Assembly (NCBI GenBank): GCA_937995535.1
Contig: CALKJU010000029.1
Span: 62,001-126,000 of the forward strand
Source: an uncultured Alphaproteobacteria bacterium
GTDB taxonomy: Bacteria; Pseudomonadota; Alphaproteobacteria; Geminicoccales; Geminicoccaceae
DNA length: 64,000 nt
Direction: 5' to 3'
This document shows positions 1-8,184 of this stretch, one piece after another; the stretch's first letter is position 1, and each line of letters starts with the position of its first letter. The notes under the pieces were generated by a model. It worked only from the letters and a program-made list of their open reading frames with translations, did no database searches and was not told the origin of the DNA. Made by a program: the position numbers and the translations under genes.

Positions 1-1008
1 GGCGATCTTGCGCACGAGCGTCGGCCCGAAACCATGGGCCAGCATCGCCTCGAGCAGGCGCGGCACCCCGGCGACGTCACCGATCGCGGCCGGGATCGTC
101 GCCCCGTCGAAGTCCGAGCCGAGCGCCACGCCATCCTCGCCCAGCGCCTCGAGCAGCGCATCGACATGGCGCAGCAGCACCTCGAGGTCGGTGTCCGCCC
201 GCATCTTGCCGTCCGCGCGCAGGAACCCGCAGGCGTAGTTGAGCCCCACCACACCCCGGCTCTCGCGGATCGCCGCGAGCTGGCGCGCGGTCAGATTACG
301 CGAGGTGGGCGACAGCGCGTGGACGTTCGAGTGCGTCGCCACCAGGGGCGCCTCGCTGAGCGCCGCCACGTCCCAGAAGCCGCGCTCGTTCATGTGCGAG
401 AGGTCGACAAGGATGCGCAGCGCGTTGCACCGGCGGACCAGCTCCTTGCCGAGATCGGTCAGGCCGGGCCCGGTGTCGGGCGAGCTCGGAAAGCGGAACG
501 GGACGCCGTGGCCGAAGATGTTCTCGCGGCTCCACACCGGCCCGAGCGAGCGCAGCCCGGCCGCGTGCAGCACGTCGAGCATCCGGAACTCTGGGTCGAT
601 CGTCTCCGCCCCCTCGATGTGCAGCACGGCGGCGAGCGCCCCGTCCGCCGTCGCCGAGCGGATCTCGGCGACGCTGCGGCAGACCCGCACCTGTCCCGCC
701 GCGACGCGCTCGATGCGCAGGAGCAGCGCCGTCATCGCCGTGGTCGCCGCCTGCGCCTCGGCCAGCTCCGGGGCCGGTGGCATCGCCTCCGCGACCACCG
801 CCGCCGGGCTCACCTCCTGGCCGCGGGACGGCACGAAGATCGCGAACAGGCCGCCGACCATGCCACCGGCGCGCGCGCGTGGCAGGTCCATGTGCCCGCC
901 GTCGAGCCCGTCGACGAACCGCCGCGGCGCCGCACCATCACCTTCCTTGAACAACCGCAGCAGGACGTCGTTGTGCCCGTCGAACACCGGGATGGTCGGA
1001 TCGGGCAT
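1..1008 (-). CDS. M19 family (membrane-type) dipeptidase, 3' end outside window
   Basis: Zinc-dependent dipeptidase of peptidase family M19, which cleaves dipeptides. The ATG lies at 1008-1006 and the frame runs off the left edge after 336 codons, so only the last few dozen residues are missing. Seen in family order: FDGHND at residues 9-14 with the HxD zinc ligands, HIEGAE in the middle with the bridging glutamate, then SHMNERGFWDV, THSN and GSDFDGA. There is no signal peptide or lipobox, so a cytoplasmic form is likely. It is divergent from the aldehyde dehydrogenase gene, with 113 bp between starts. Family assignment is firm; the substrate is not predictable. Confidence 0.93.
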   Translation of the reverse strand, partial: MPDPTIPVFDGHNDVLLRLFKEGDGAAPRRFVDGLDGGHMDLPRARAGGMVGGLFAIFVPSRGQEVSPAAVVAEAMPPAPELAEAQAATTAMTALLLRIERVAAGQVRVCRSVAEIRSATADGALAAVLHIEGAETIDPEFRMLDVLHAAGLRSLGPVWSRENIFGHGVPFRFPSSPDTGPGLTDLGKELVRRCNALRILVDLSHMNERGFWDVAALSEAPLVATHSNVHALSPTSRNLTARQLAAIRESRGVVGLNYACGFLRADGKMRADTDLEVLLRHVDALLEALGEDGVALGSDFDGATIPAAIGDVAGVPRLLEAMLAHGFGPTLVRKIA

Positions 1009-1121
1009 GGCGGGTGAGGCTCCACGGACGCGCGGTCGACGGCTGGCATGCCACCGATCTGTCGCCGATGGTAGCGGCAATGCTAAGCATCCCGGAGCAA
1101 CAGCGAGCGGCGGGCGGCGCC

Positions 1122-2510
1122 ATGACCTTGCAGAAGACCATCAGCCCGGTCGACGGGCGCGTCTATGTCGAGCGCGAGTTGGCCGACGCGGCGGCGATCG
1201 GCCGGGCGCTGGACCGGGCGGAGGCGGCGCGACGCGGCTGGCGGGCGACACCGCTCGCCGAGCGCCGGGCGGTCCTGTCGCGGTTCGTCGATGCCATGCT
1301 CCGCCACCGCGACGAGATCGCCGCCGAGATCACTTGGCAGATGGGCCGGCCGATCGCGCAGAGCCCGGGCGAGCTCGGCGGCTTTGCTGAGCGCGCCCGC
1401 TACATGATCGAGATCGCCGGGGATGCGCTGGCGGATCTGCGCTTCGACGATCGGCCGGGCTTCGTGCGCTTCATCCGCCGCGAGCCGCTGGGTCTGGTCT
1501 TCGTCGTCGCGCCGTGGAACTATCCCATCCTCACCGCGGTCAACGCGATTGTGCCGGCGCTGCTCGCCGGTAACGTCGTGCTCCTCAAGCACTCCGCCCA
1601 GACCCCGCTGGTCGCCGAGCGCTTCTCCGCGAGCCTTGCCGAGGCTGGTCTGCCGGAGGGCGTGTTCCAGCACCTCCACCTCGCGCACGAGGACGCGCTG
1701 GCCATCATCCGCAGCGGGCGGATCGCGCATGTCTCGTTCACCGGCTCGGTCGCCGGTGGGCACGAGGTCGCGCGCGCCGCCGGCGAGACCTTCGCCTCGA
1801 CCACGCTCGAGCTCGGCGGCAAGGATCCCGCCTATGTCCGCGCCGACGCCGATCTCGCCCACGCGATCGCGAATATCGGCGACGGCGCATTCTTCAACTC
1901 CGGCCAGTGCTGCTGCGGCATCGAGCGCATCTACGTCCATGACAGCGTCTACAACCGCTTCGTCGAGGGTCTGGTCGAGCTGGCGCGCAGCTACCGCCTC
2001 GACGACCCGACCGATCCGGGGACCAACCTGGGGCCGATGGCGCGGCTGCGCACCGCCGAGACCGTCCGCGGCCAGATCGTCGACGCGGTCGCCAGGGGCG
2101 CGAAGGCGCTGGTCGACCACGCCCGGTTCCCCCGCGACCGGCACGGCTCCTGCTACGTCGCTCCGCAGGTCCTGGTTGAGGTCGACCACGCCATGCCGGT
2201 GATGCGCGAGGAGACCTTCGGCCCGGTCGCCGGGGTGATGCGCGTCGGCTCCGACGAGGAGGCGATCCGCCTGATGAACGACAGCCCTTACGGGCTGACC
2301 GCCGCGATCTGGACCGCGGACGTCGCGGCCGCCGAGCGGATCGGCGACCAGCTCGAGACCGGCACGGTGTTCATGAACCGCTGCGACTATCTCGATCCGG
2401 CGCTGGCCTGGACCGGGGTCAAGGACTCCGGCCGCGGCGTCTCGCTCTCGCGCCTGGCCTACGAGCACCTCACCCGGCCGAAGAGCTTTCACCTGCGGGT
2501 GCAGACCTGA
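1122..2510 (+). CDS. NAD(P)-dependent aldehyde dehydrogenase
   Basis: Oxidises an aldehyde to the acid with NAD(P)+. The protein has 462 residues, slightly short but normal for the ALDH superfamily. Seen: substrate/cofactor motif VVAPWNYP, general base Glu230 in LELGGKDP, and catalytic Cys264 in FNSGQCC, followed by EETFGPV near the C-terminus. The frame is open upstream to 1014, but the ATG at 1122 sits just before the conserved SPVDG N-terminal strand and after a purine-rich stretch, so I start there. Context (a dipeptidase next door) hints at amino-acid or polyamine-derived aldehydes, but that is inference. Confidence 0.93.
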   Translation: MTLQKTISPVDGRVYVERELADAAAIGRALDRAEAARRGWRATPLAERRAVLSRFVDAMLRHRDEIAAEITWQMGRPIAQSPGELGGFAERARYMIEIAGDALADLRFDDRPGFVRFIRREPLGLVFVVAPWNYPILTAVNAIVPALLAGNVVLLKHSAQTPLVAERFSASLAEAGLPEGVFQHLHLAHEDALAIIRSGRIAHVSFTGSVAGGHEVARAAGETFASTTLELGGKDPAYVRADADLAHAIANIGDGAFFNSGQCCCGIERIYVHDSVYNRFVEGLVELARSYRLDDPTDPGTNLGPMARLRTAETVRGQIVDAVARGAKALVDHARFPRDRHGSCYVAPQVLVEVDHAMPVMREETFGPVAGVMRVGSDEEAIRLMNDSPYGLTAAIWTADVAAAERIGDQLETGTVFMNRCDYLDPALAWTGVKDSGRGVSLSRLAYEHLTRPKSFHLRVQT

Positions 2511-2692
2511 GCGGGTCCGGCCCGTGGGTGTCCTGACCCAGCCGGGCGGGTGAGCAGCCCCGATCGAGGCCGCCGTCGACCGCCGCCTCGCCCGCAGTCT
2601 GCGCTGATGGACTTGGGTGAGTTCGTCCTGACCGAGGACTGGCCCGGGCCTTGCCATGAGAGACGCGCACGCAACCTCATGGAGCCTGTGCC

Positions 2693-3118
2693 ATGTCCGT
2701 CTCTTCGAAGATCCTCGGCGGCCTCCTCGCTGCCGGCCTGCTCGTCGGCCTCGCCGGCCCGGTAGACGCCGCGACCCGCACCCGACTCGAATGCCGCGCC
2801 CAGGTGGCCGGGCAGGACGTGAGTTCCACCGCGCGGTTCGAGACCATCGGCCAGCGCCGCAAGTTCACGGTCGAGGTGGAGGCGTCGCCGCGTAGCTCGT
2901 TCCGCGCCGGCGACATCCTCATCATCGAGGTGGCGAACGTCCGCGTCGGCCGGATCCGCCTGGTCCGCCGCGCGGCCAACCTCGTGGGCGACCTCAACTT
3001 CGACACCACCGCCACGGCCGGTGACCAGGCCCGGCCCTTCCCGCCCCAGTTCCCGGCCGTCAGCGCCGGCACCGTGGTCGAGGCGGGGCCGATGCGCTGC
3101 GCGCTGCAGCGGCGCTGA
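2693..3118 (+). CDS. small secreted protein of unknown function
   Basis: I do not recognise a family. The 141-residue product begins with a clear signal peptide: a basic start, the hydrophobic stretch [14 protein letters not shown], and a probable cleavage after PVDA at residue 26. The mature part of about 115 residues looks like a small beta-rich domain (alternating polar/hydrophobic stretches such as RKFTVEVEA and [18 protein letters not shown]). Two cysteines remain in the mature protein, one near the start (LECRAQ) and one near the end (MRCALQ), and could form a disulphide in the periplasm. The gene lies just upstream of the broken RTX gene on the same strand. Confidence 0.75.
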   Translation: MSVSSKILGGLLAAGLLVGLAGPVDAATRTRLECRAQVAGQDVSSTARFETIGQRRKFTVEVEASPRSSFRAGDILIIEVANVRVGRIRLVRRAANLVGDLNFDTTATAGDQARPFPPQFPAVSAGTVVEAGPMRCALQRR

Positions 3119-3289
3119 GCCGGCGGCCGGGGCGGACCACCCCCGCGGCCCGCCCCGGCCGGACGGCGCCCGAGCCTGACGACACGGACGAAACATCGCC
3201 GCCGGGCAGTGACAACGGTCTGAAACGCCGGCTCGCGATTCCGCGGCTCGGCGCCGTTTCGGCGCCCGGGCAACCGCGGAGGGATCAAG

Positions 3290-4014
3290 ATGGCGGTCAT
3301 CGCGGGGACAACGCGGGCAACGTTCTTCAGGGCACGGCGCAGAACGACACGCTGATCGGGCTCGGCGGCAACGACCTGCTCTATGCGAGCGCCGGCAACG
3401 ACACGCTGGATGGCTGGAACGGCAACGACACCGTGACTGGCGGCGCCGGCAGCGACACGCTCCACGGAGGGAACGGCAACGACTCGCTGCTCGGCGGTGG
3501 CGAGACCGACACCCTCAACGGCGGCGAGGGCAACGACGTGCTGCGCGGCGGTGCCGGTGCCGACACCATCCATGCCGGCGAGGGCAGCGACACGATGCTC
3601 GGCGAGGGCGGCAACGACGTCCTGGTCGGCGGCAACGGCGGGACCGAGGTGTTCATCGGCGGTGCCGGGCGCGACGTGATGCACGGGTTCGCCGGCGCGG
3701 ACCGCTTCGTCTTCGAGAATGTCGGCGAGAGCGCGGTCGGCGCGAACCGCGATCAGATCGTCGACTTCTTCAGAAGCGAAGGCGACAGGATCGATCTTTC
3801 GGCGATCGACGCGCGGACCAACTAGGCCGGCGACCAGGCGTTCAGCTTCATCGGCAGCAGCGCCTTCTCGGCGGCCGGGCAGGTGCGCGTGGTGCACCAG
3901 GGTGGCTCCGAGTACATCGTCCAGGCAAACGTCGACGGCAACCTCGCGCCGGACATGGAGATCCAGGTCAGCTTTCTCGGCAACGTCCCGGCCGCCCAGG
4001 ACTTCATCCTCTGA
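3290..4014 (+). pseudogene. RTX (hemolysin-type) calcium-binding protein gene, frameshifted and stopped
   Basis: A coding remnant of about 241 residues for a type I-secreted RTX protein. The ATG at 3290 follows a strong ribosome-binding site (GGAGGG) and reads MAVI, but the RTX frame is then offset: one inserted base near 3302 would give MAVIRGDNAGN, the usual family start. About ten glycine/aspartate nonapeptides of the GGxGxDxL type follow (3292-3700), which bind calcium in a beta-roll. The frame then meets TAG at 3823-3825, yet continues in the same frame to TGA at 4012 with a serralysin-type C-terminal region (AGDQAFSFIG, then DMEIQVSFLG and QDFIL). That tail carries the type I secretion signal, so the stop would abolish export. 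Both lesions could be sequencing errors or real decay. Confidence 0.8.
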
Positions 4015-4023
4015 TATGCCGGT

Positions 4024-4056
4024 GGGGCGGCGAGCGCCGAGAGCGGGCGCCGCCCC
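4024..4056 (+). terminator. GC-rich hairpin after the RTX gene
   Basis: Perfect 9-bp arms GGGGCGGCG (4024-4032) and CGCCGCCCC (4048-4056) begin 10 bp after the RTX stop. No T-tract follows, so intrinsic termination is plausible but not certain. Confidence 0.4.
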
Positions 4057-4155
4057 GCGTTCCGGACCGGGTGCGACCACCGTGCGCGCATACCGTTCGG
4101 TGCCGGCGCAGCGAACGGCTGGGATTCGCGGGCGCGATGCGCTAGCAGAGGGCGC

Positions 4156-4178
4156 GCGCGGCCGACCTGCGGCCGCGC
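4156..4178 (+). other. 9-bp inverted repeat upstream of the cyclophilin gene
   Basis: Arms GCGCGGCCG and CGGCCGCGC are separated by ACCTG and end 25 bp before the cyclophilin ATG. It could be a leader hairpin or simply a by-product of high GC content. Confidence 0.25.
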
Positions 4179-4203
4179 ACCCACCAGAGAACCGCTTCCA
4201 CCG

Positions 4204-4737
4204 ATGCGCCGCCGCCACCTGATCGCCTGGAGCCTCGCCTTGTCGATGACGGCCCTCGTCGAGCCCGAAGCCGCCGACCCGGACAACACGCTCGTCATCG
4301 AGCTGGCGACCGGCAAGGTGGTGATCGAGATGCTGCCCGACGTCGCTCCCAAGCACGTCGAGCGGGTCAAGGAGCTGGCCCGCGAGGGCTTTTACGACGG
4401 CGTTGTGTTCCACCGGGTGATCCCGGGCTTCATGGCGCAGACCGGCGATCCGACCGGCACCGGGACCGGCCGCTCGAGCAAGCCGGACTTGCCCGCGGAG
4501 TTCAGCACCGAGCCCTTCCAGCGCGGTACGGTCGGCATGGCGCGCGCCCGCGACCCGAACAGCGCCAACAGCCAGTTCTTTATCTGCTTCGAGCCGGCGT
4601 CGCACCTCAATGGCCAGTACACGGTCTGGGGCGTGGTCATCGAGGGTATGGAACTGGTCGACCGCATCGCCCCCGGCGAGCCGCCGCGCAATCCGGACAA
4701 GATGATCCGTGTCCGGGTGGGCTCCGACGTCGACTGA
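4204..4737 (+). CDS. exported cyclophilin-type peptidyl-prolyl isomerase
   Basis: Catalyses cis-trans isomerisation of Xaa-Pro bonds during folding. It has 177 residues: a short basic/hydrophobic export signal (MRRRHLIAWSLALSMTAL), then a compact bacterial cyclophilin domain. Core motifs are FHRVIPGFMAQTGDPTGTG with the catalytic Arg, NSQFFICF, and LNGQYTVWGVV. The Trp in the last motif is the residue that affects cyclosporin binding in eukaryotic forms. The product should act in the periplasm. The epimerase gene follows 24 bp later on the same strand; no functional link is evident. Confidence 0.92.
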   Translation: MRRRHLIAWSLALSMTALVEPEAADPDNTLVIELATGKVVIEMLPDVAPKHVERVKELAREGFYDGVVFHRVIPGFMAQTGDPTGTGTGRSSKPDLPAEFSTEPFQRGTVGMARARDPNSANSQFFICFEPASHLNGQYTVWGVVIEGMELVDRIAPGEPPRNPDKMIRVRVGSDVD

Positions 4738-4761
4738 GCGACGCGCGACGGAGACGCGGCG

Positions 4762-5745
4762 GTGACCGTCCTCGTCACGGGCGCCGCCGGCTTCGTCGGG
4801 CTGCACGTGGCGCAGGCGCTGCTGCAGCGCGGCGAGCGCGTGCTCGGCATCGACGATCTCAACGCCTACTACGATCCGGAGCTGAAGGAGGCGCGGCTCC
4901 GCCTGCTACGCCAGCACCCGGGCTTCACCTTCGCCCGGCTCGATATCGCCGAGCACGCGGCGCTGGTGGAGGCAGCAACCGCAGCCAACCCGCCGGTGAC
5001 CGCCGTCGTGCATCTCGCCGCGCAGGCCGGTGTCCGCTACAGCCTCGAGAACCCCTTCGCCTACGTGCGCAGCAACCTCGAGGGCCACATGAGCATCCTT
5101 GAGCTGTGCCGGGCGCTGCTCCCTGAGCTGCGCCATCTCGTCTACGCCAGCTCCAGCTCCGTATACGGCGCCAACCGCAAGGTCCCGTTCGCGGTGCAGG
5201 ATCGCTGCGATGCGCCGGTGTCGCTCTACGCCGCCACCAAGCGCGCCGACGAGCTGCTCTCCGAGGCCTATGCGCGGCTCTACGGCATCCCGCAGACCGG
5301 CCTGAGGTTCTTCACCGTCTATGGGCCGTGGGGCCGGCCCGACATGGCCTACTACAGCTTCGCCGACGCGATCGCCGCCGGCCGGCCGGTCACCCTCTAC
5401 AATCACGGTCACATGCGCCGCGACTTCACCTACATCGACGACGTCGTCGATGGCGTGCTTCGCGCGCTCGACCGGCCGCCGGAGGGCCTGAGCCCACCGC
5501 ATCGACTCTACAATCTCGGCAATGACCAGCCGGTCGAGCTGCTCGACTTCGTCCGCGCGCTGGAGACGGCGATGGGAGCCAAGGCCGACATCCGCATGGC
5601 CGAGATGCAGCCCGGCGACGTCGAGCAGACCTGGGCGGACATCACCACCACCCGCGAGGAGCTGGGCTGGGCGCCACGCACGCCCGTGGCCGAGGGGCTG
5701 AGACGCTTCGCCGCTTGGCACCGGGAGTATCACGGGCGGGGCTGA
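4762..5745 (+). CDS. NAD-dependent sugar-nucleotide epimerase (UDP-glucuronate 4-epimerase-like)
   Basis: Extended short-chain dehydrogenase that epimerises a UDP-sugar, most like UDP-glucuronate 4-epimerases that supply UDP-galacturonate for surface polysaccharide. The 327-residue product starts at GTG 4762. Seen: NAD-binding GAAGFVG at residues 7-13, the family signature DDLNAYYDPELKEARL, the catalytic YAATK pair, and RFFTVYGPWGRPDMAY, which is typical of the glucuronate epimerase branch. The M48 protease GTG start follows after 7 bp, so the two may be co-transcribed. Exact sugar specificity is inferred. Confidence 0.9.
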   Translation: MTVLVTGAAGFVGLHVAQALLQRGERVLGIDDLNAYYDPELKEARLRLLRQHPGFTFARLDIAEHAALVEAATAANPPVTAVVHLAAQAGVRYSLENPFAYVRSNLEGHMSILELCRALLPELRHLVYASSSSVYGANRKVPFAVQDRCDAPVSLYAATKRADELLSEAYARLYGIPQTGLRFFTVYGPWGRPDMAYYSFADAIAAGRPVTLYNHGHMRRDFTYIDDVVDGVLRALDRPPEGLSPPHRLYNLGNDQPVELLDFVRALETAMGAKADIRMAEMQPGDVEQTWADITTTREELGWAPRTPVAEGLRRFAAWHREYHGRG

Positions 5746-5752
5746 GCCGACC

Positions 5753-6727
5753 GTGCGGGCGCCGGGCGGCGCGCTCTATCTGAGCCCGCGCCAGCGGCGC
5801 CGGCACAAGCTGCGCAACCTGCTGCACTCGGCGCTGCTGCTGCTGGGCATGAGCGTGATCCTCGCGGTCTGCGCGGTCGCCATCTGGGGCCCCGGCGGTC
5901 TCCTCGGGGCGTTGCTCGCGGTGGCGTTCAGCGTGCTCCTCGCGCCGGCGGTGTCGCCGGAGTGGGTGATGCGTCTCTATGGCGCGCGACGGCTCACGGC
6001 GCAGGACTTCCCGGATGGTGTCCTGCTGCTCCAGGAGCTCGCCCGTCGCGCGGGACTGGCCGTGGCGCCGGCCCTGTTCTGGGTGCCGAGCCCGCTGATG
6101 AACGCCTTCGCCGTCGGCCGGCCCGAGCATGCGGCGATCGCCGTCACCGACGGCCTGCTGCGCCGCCTGACCTCGCGCGAGCTCGCCGGGGTACTCGCCC
6201 ACGAGATCAGCCATGTCCGCAACAACGATCTGTGGATCATGGGTCTGGCCGACGTGCTCAGCCGGCTGACCAGCCTCATGTCGTGGCTCGGCCAGCTCCT
6301 GCTGATCGTCAACCTGCCGCTGCTGCTCACCGGCAACGTCGTGGTGCCGTGGCTCGCCGTGCTGGTGCTGATCTTCGCACCCACGCTCATGGCCCTGCTG
6401 CAGCTCGCCCTGTCGCGAGCGCGGGAGTACGATGCCGACCTCGACGCCGCCGGGCTGACCGGCGACCCGCGCGGGCTCGCCGCGGCACTGGCCAAGCTTG
6501 AGCGGCAGCAGGGCCGCTATTGGGAGGAGATCTTCCTCCCCGGCCGACGTATGCCCGACCCGTCGCTCCTGCGTACCCACCCGCCGACCGAGGAGCGCAT
6601 CCGCCGCCTGCTCGACCTCTACGAGGCGGAGCCGATGCCGCTGACGGCGGTGGCCGCGCGTCTACCGGAGTGGGCGCAACCGACGCTCGCGCGACCGCGC
6701 TGGCATGGCCCGGGCTTGTGGTACTGA
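5753..6727 (+). CDS. M48 family membrane metalloprotease (HtpX-like)
   Basis: Integral inner-membrane zinc protease of the HtpX/Ste24 type, with a role in membrane-protein quality control. The 324-residue protein has N-terminal membrane segments (about residues 24-60), the zinc site HEISH in LAHEISHVRNND, a second hydrophobic block rich in Leu/Val, and the third zinc ligand Glu in SRAREYDADLDA. The GTG at 5753 is 7 bp after the epimerase stop. It is convergent with trpB, with only 7 bp between the genes and no evident terminator. Confidence 0.9.
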   Translation: MRAPGGALYLSPRQRRRHKLRNLLHSALLLLGMSVILAVCAVAIWGPGGLLGALLAVAFSVLLAPAVSPEWVMRLYGARRLTAQDFPDGVLLLQELARRAGLAVAPALFWVPSPLMNAFAVGRPEHAAIAVTDGLLRRLTSRELAGVLAHEISHVRNNDLWIMGLADVLSRLTSLMSWLGQLLLIVNLPLLLTGNVVVPWLAVLVLIFAPTLMALLQLALSRAREYDADLDAAGLTGDPRGLAAALAKLERQQGRYWEEIFLPGRRMPDPSLLRTHPPTEERIRRLLDLYEAEPMPLTAVAARLPEWAQPTLARPRWHGPGLWY

Positions 6728-6734
6728 GCCGGCT

Positions 6735-8096
6735 TCAGGCGACCTTCGGCAGCGCCGCGAGGCTCGCGCGCAGCTCCTCCTCGGCGTAGGACTGGTCGGT
6801 CAGCTTGCCGGCGAAGTAGTCGATGTAGGCCTGCATGTCGAAATGCCCGTGGCCGCACAGGTTGAAGAGGATCACCTTGGCCGCGCCGGCCTGCTTCGCC
6901 TCCAGCGCGGCGTCGATGGCGCCCTTGACGGCGTGGTTGGCCTCCGGTGCCGGCAGGATGCCCTCGGCCCGGGCGAAGGTCACTCCGGCCGCGAAACAGT
7001 CCAGCTGGCCGTAGGCGTAGGCCTGGATCAGGTCCAGCTCCTTGAGGTGCGACACCGACGGCGCCATGCCGTGATAGCGCAGTCCGCCGGCATGGAAGCC
7101 GGGCGGCATGAAGGCCGAGCCCAGCGTATGCATCTTCAGGAGCGGCGTTGTGCCGGCGGTGTCGCCGAAGTCGTAGGCGTAGCGACCCCGGGTGAGCGAC
7201 GGGCAGGCGGCGGGCTCGCAGGCCCGCACCTCGATCCTCCGCCCACCGCGCAGCTGCTCGCCGAGAAACGGGTAGACGATGCCGGCGAAGTTCGAGCCGC
7301 CGCCGGTGCAGCCGACGACGATGTCCGGATAGTCCCCGGCCAGCGCGAGCTGCTCCATCGCCTCCAGCCCGATGACGCTCTGGTGCAGCAGCACGTGGTT
7401 GAGCACCGAGCCCAGGCTGTACTTGGTGTCGTCGCGCTGCGCGGCGATCTCGACGGCTTCCGAGATGGCGATGCCGAGGGAGCCGCGGCTCGCCGGATCG
7501 CGCGCCAGCACGGCGCGGCCCGCCGCCGTCTCCGCGCTCGGGCTGGCCACGCAGCGCGCGCCATAGGTCTCCATCAGCGCCTTGCGGTAGGGCTTCTGCT
7601 CGAAGCTGACCTTGACCATGTAGACGTCGACCTGGAGGCCGAACAGGGCGCCGGCGAAGGCGAGCGAGCTGCCCCACTGCCCGGCGCCGGTCTCGGTGAC
7701 CAGGCGCTGCACGCCCTCCTGCTTATTGTACCAAGCCTGCGGCACGGCGGTGTTGGGCTTGTGGCTGCCGGCCGGGCTGACCCCCTCGTACTTGTAGTAG
7801 ATGCGCGCGGGCGTATCGAGCGCGCGCTCGAGCCGCCGCGCCCGGTAGAGCGGGGTCGGCCGCCACAGCCGGTAGGCGTCGCGAACCTCCTCGGGGATCT
7901 CGATCCAGCGCTCCTGGCTGACCTCCTGCCGGATCAGCTCCATCGGGAAGAGCGGCGCCAGCATCTCCGGGCCGATCGGCTGCTGCGTGCCGGGATGGAT
8001 CGGCGGCGGCAGCGGCACCGGCAGGTCCGCCTGAATGTTGTACCAGCGCGTCGGCAGCCGGCTCTCGTCGAGGACGTACTTCGTGGTCTCGCGCAT
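6735..8096 (-). CDS. trpB: TrpB2-type tryptophan synthase beta chain-like PLP enzyme
   Basis: PLP-dependent enzyme of the TrpB2 subfamily, which makes tryptophan from indole and serine, or may scavenge indole without a TrpA partner. The 453-residue length and N-terminal region ending in [12 protein letters not shown] are TrpB2-like. PLP lysine is Lys113 in SHKPNTA; the phosphate-binding loop [11 protein letters not shown] is present. The ATG at 8096 follows GGGAGG. No trpA or other trp gene is nearby. It is convergent with the M48 gene and divergent from the ABC-F gene (88 bp between starts). Confidence 0.93.
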   Translation of the reverse strand: MRETTKYVLDESRLPTRWYNIQADLPVPLPPPIHPGTQQPIGPEMLAPLFPMELIRQEVSQERWIEIPEEVRDAYRLWRPTPLYRARRLERALDTPARIYYKYEGVSPAGSHKPNTAVPQAWYNKQEGVQRLVTETGAGQWGSSLAFAGALFGLQVDVYMVKVSFEQKPYRKALMETYGARCVASPSAETAAGRAVLARDPASRGSLGIAISEAVEIAAQRDDTKYSLGSVLNHVLLHQSVIGLEAMEQLALAGDYPDIVVGCTGGGSNFAGIVYPFLGEQLRGGRRIEVRACEPAACPSLTRGRYAYDFGDTAGTTPLLKMHTLGSAFMPPGFHAGGLRYHGMAPSVSHLKELDLIQAYAYGQLDCFAAGVTFARAEGILPAPEANHAVKGAIDAALEAKQAGAAKVILFNLCGHGHFDMQAYIDYFAGKLTDQSYAEEELRASLAALPKVA

Positions 8097-8184
8097 CCCG
8101 CACCTCCCGGATCGGCGAACGCCGCGAGCCTAGCCGGGCGGCGCCTTCTCCGCACGCCGGCTCGCATGCTATCCGCGCACGGCC

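Noticed and set aside
3292-3700. Tandem DNA repeat or CRISPR-like array
   Set aside because: The periodicity is that of protein nonapeptide RTX repeats; the nucleotide units vary and no spacers exist.
2677-4806. 709-codon minus-strand frame opposite the RTX and cyclophilin genes
   Set aside because: Composition artefact; it covers clear plus-strand genes with signal peptides and RTX repeats.
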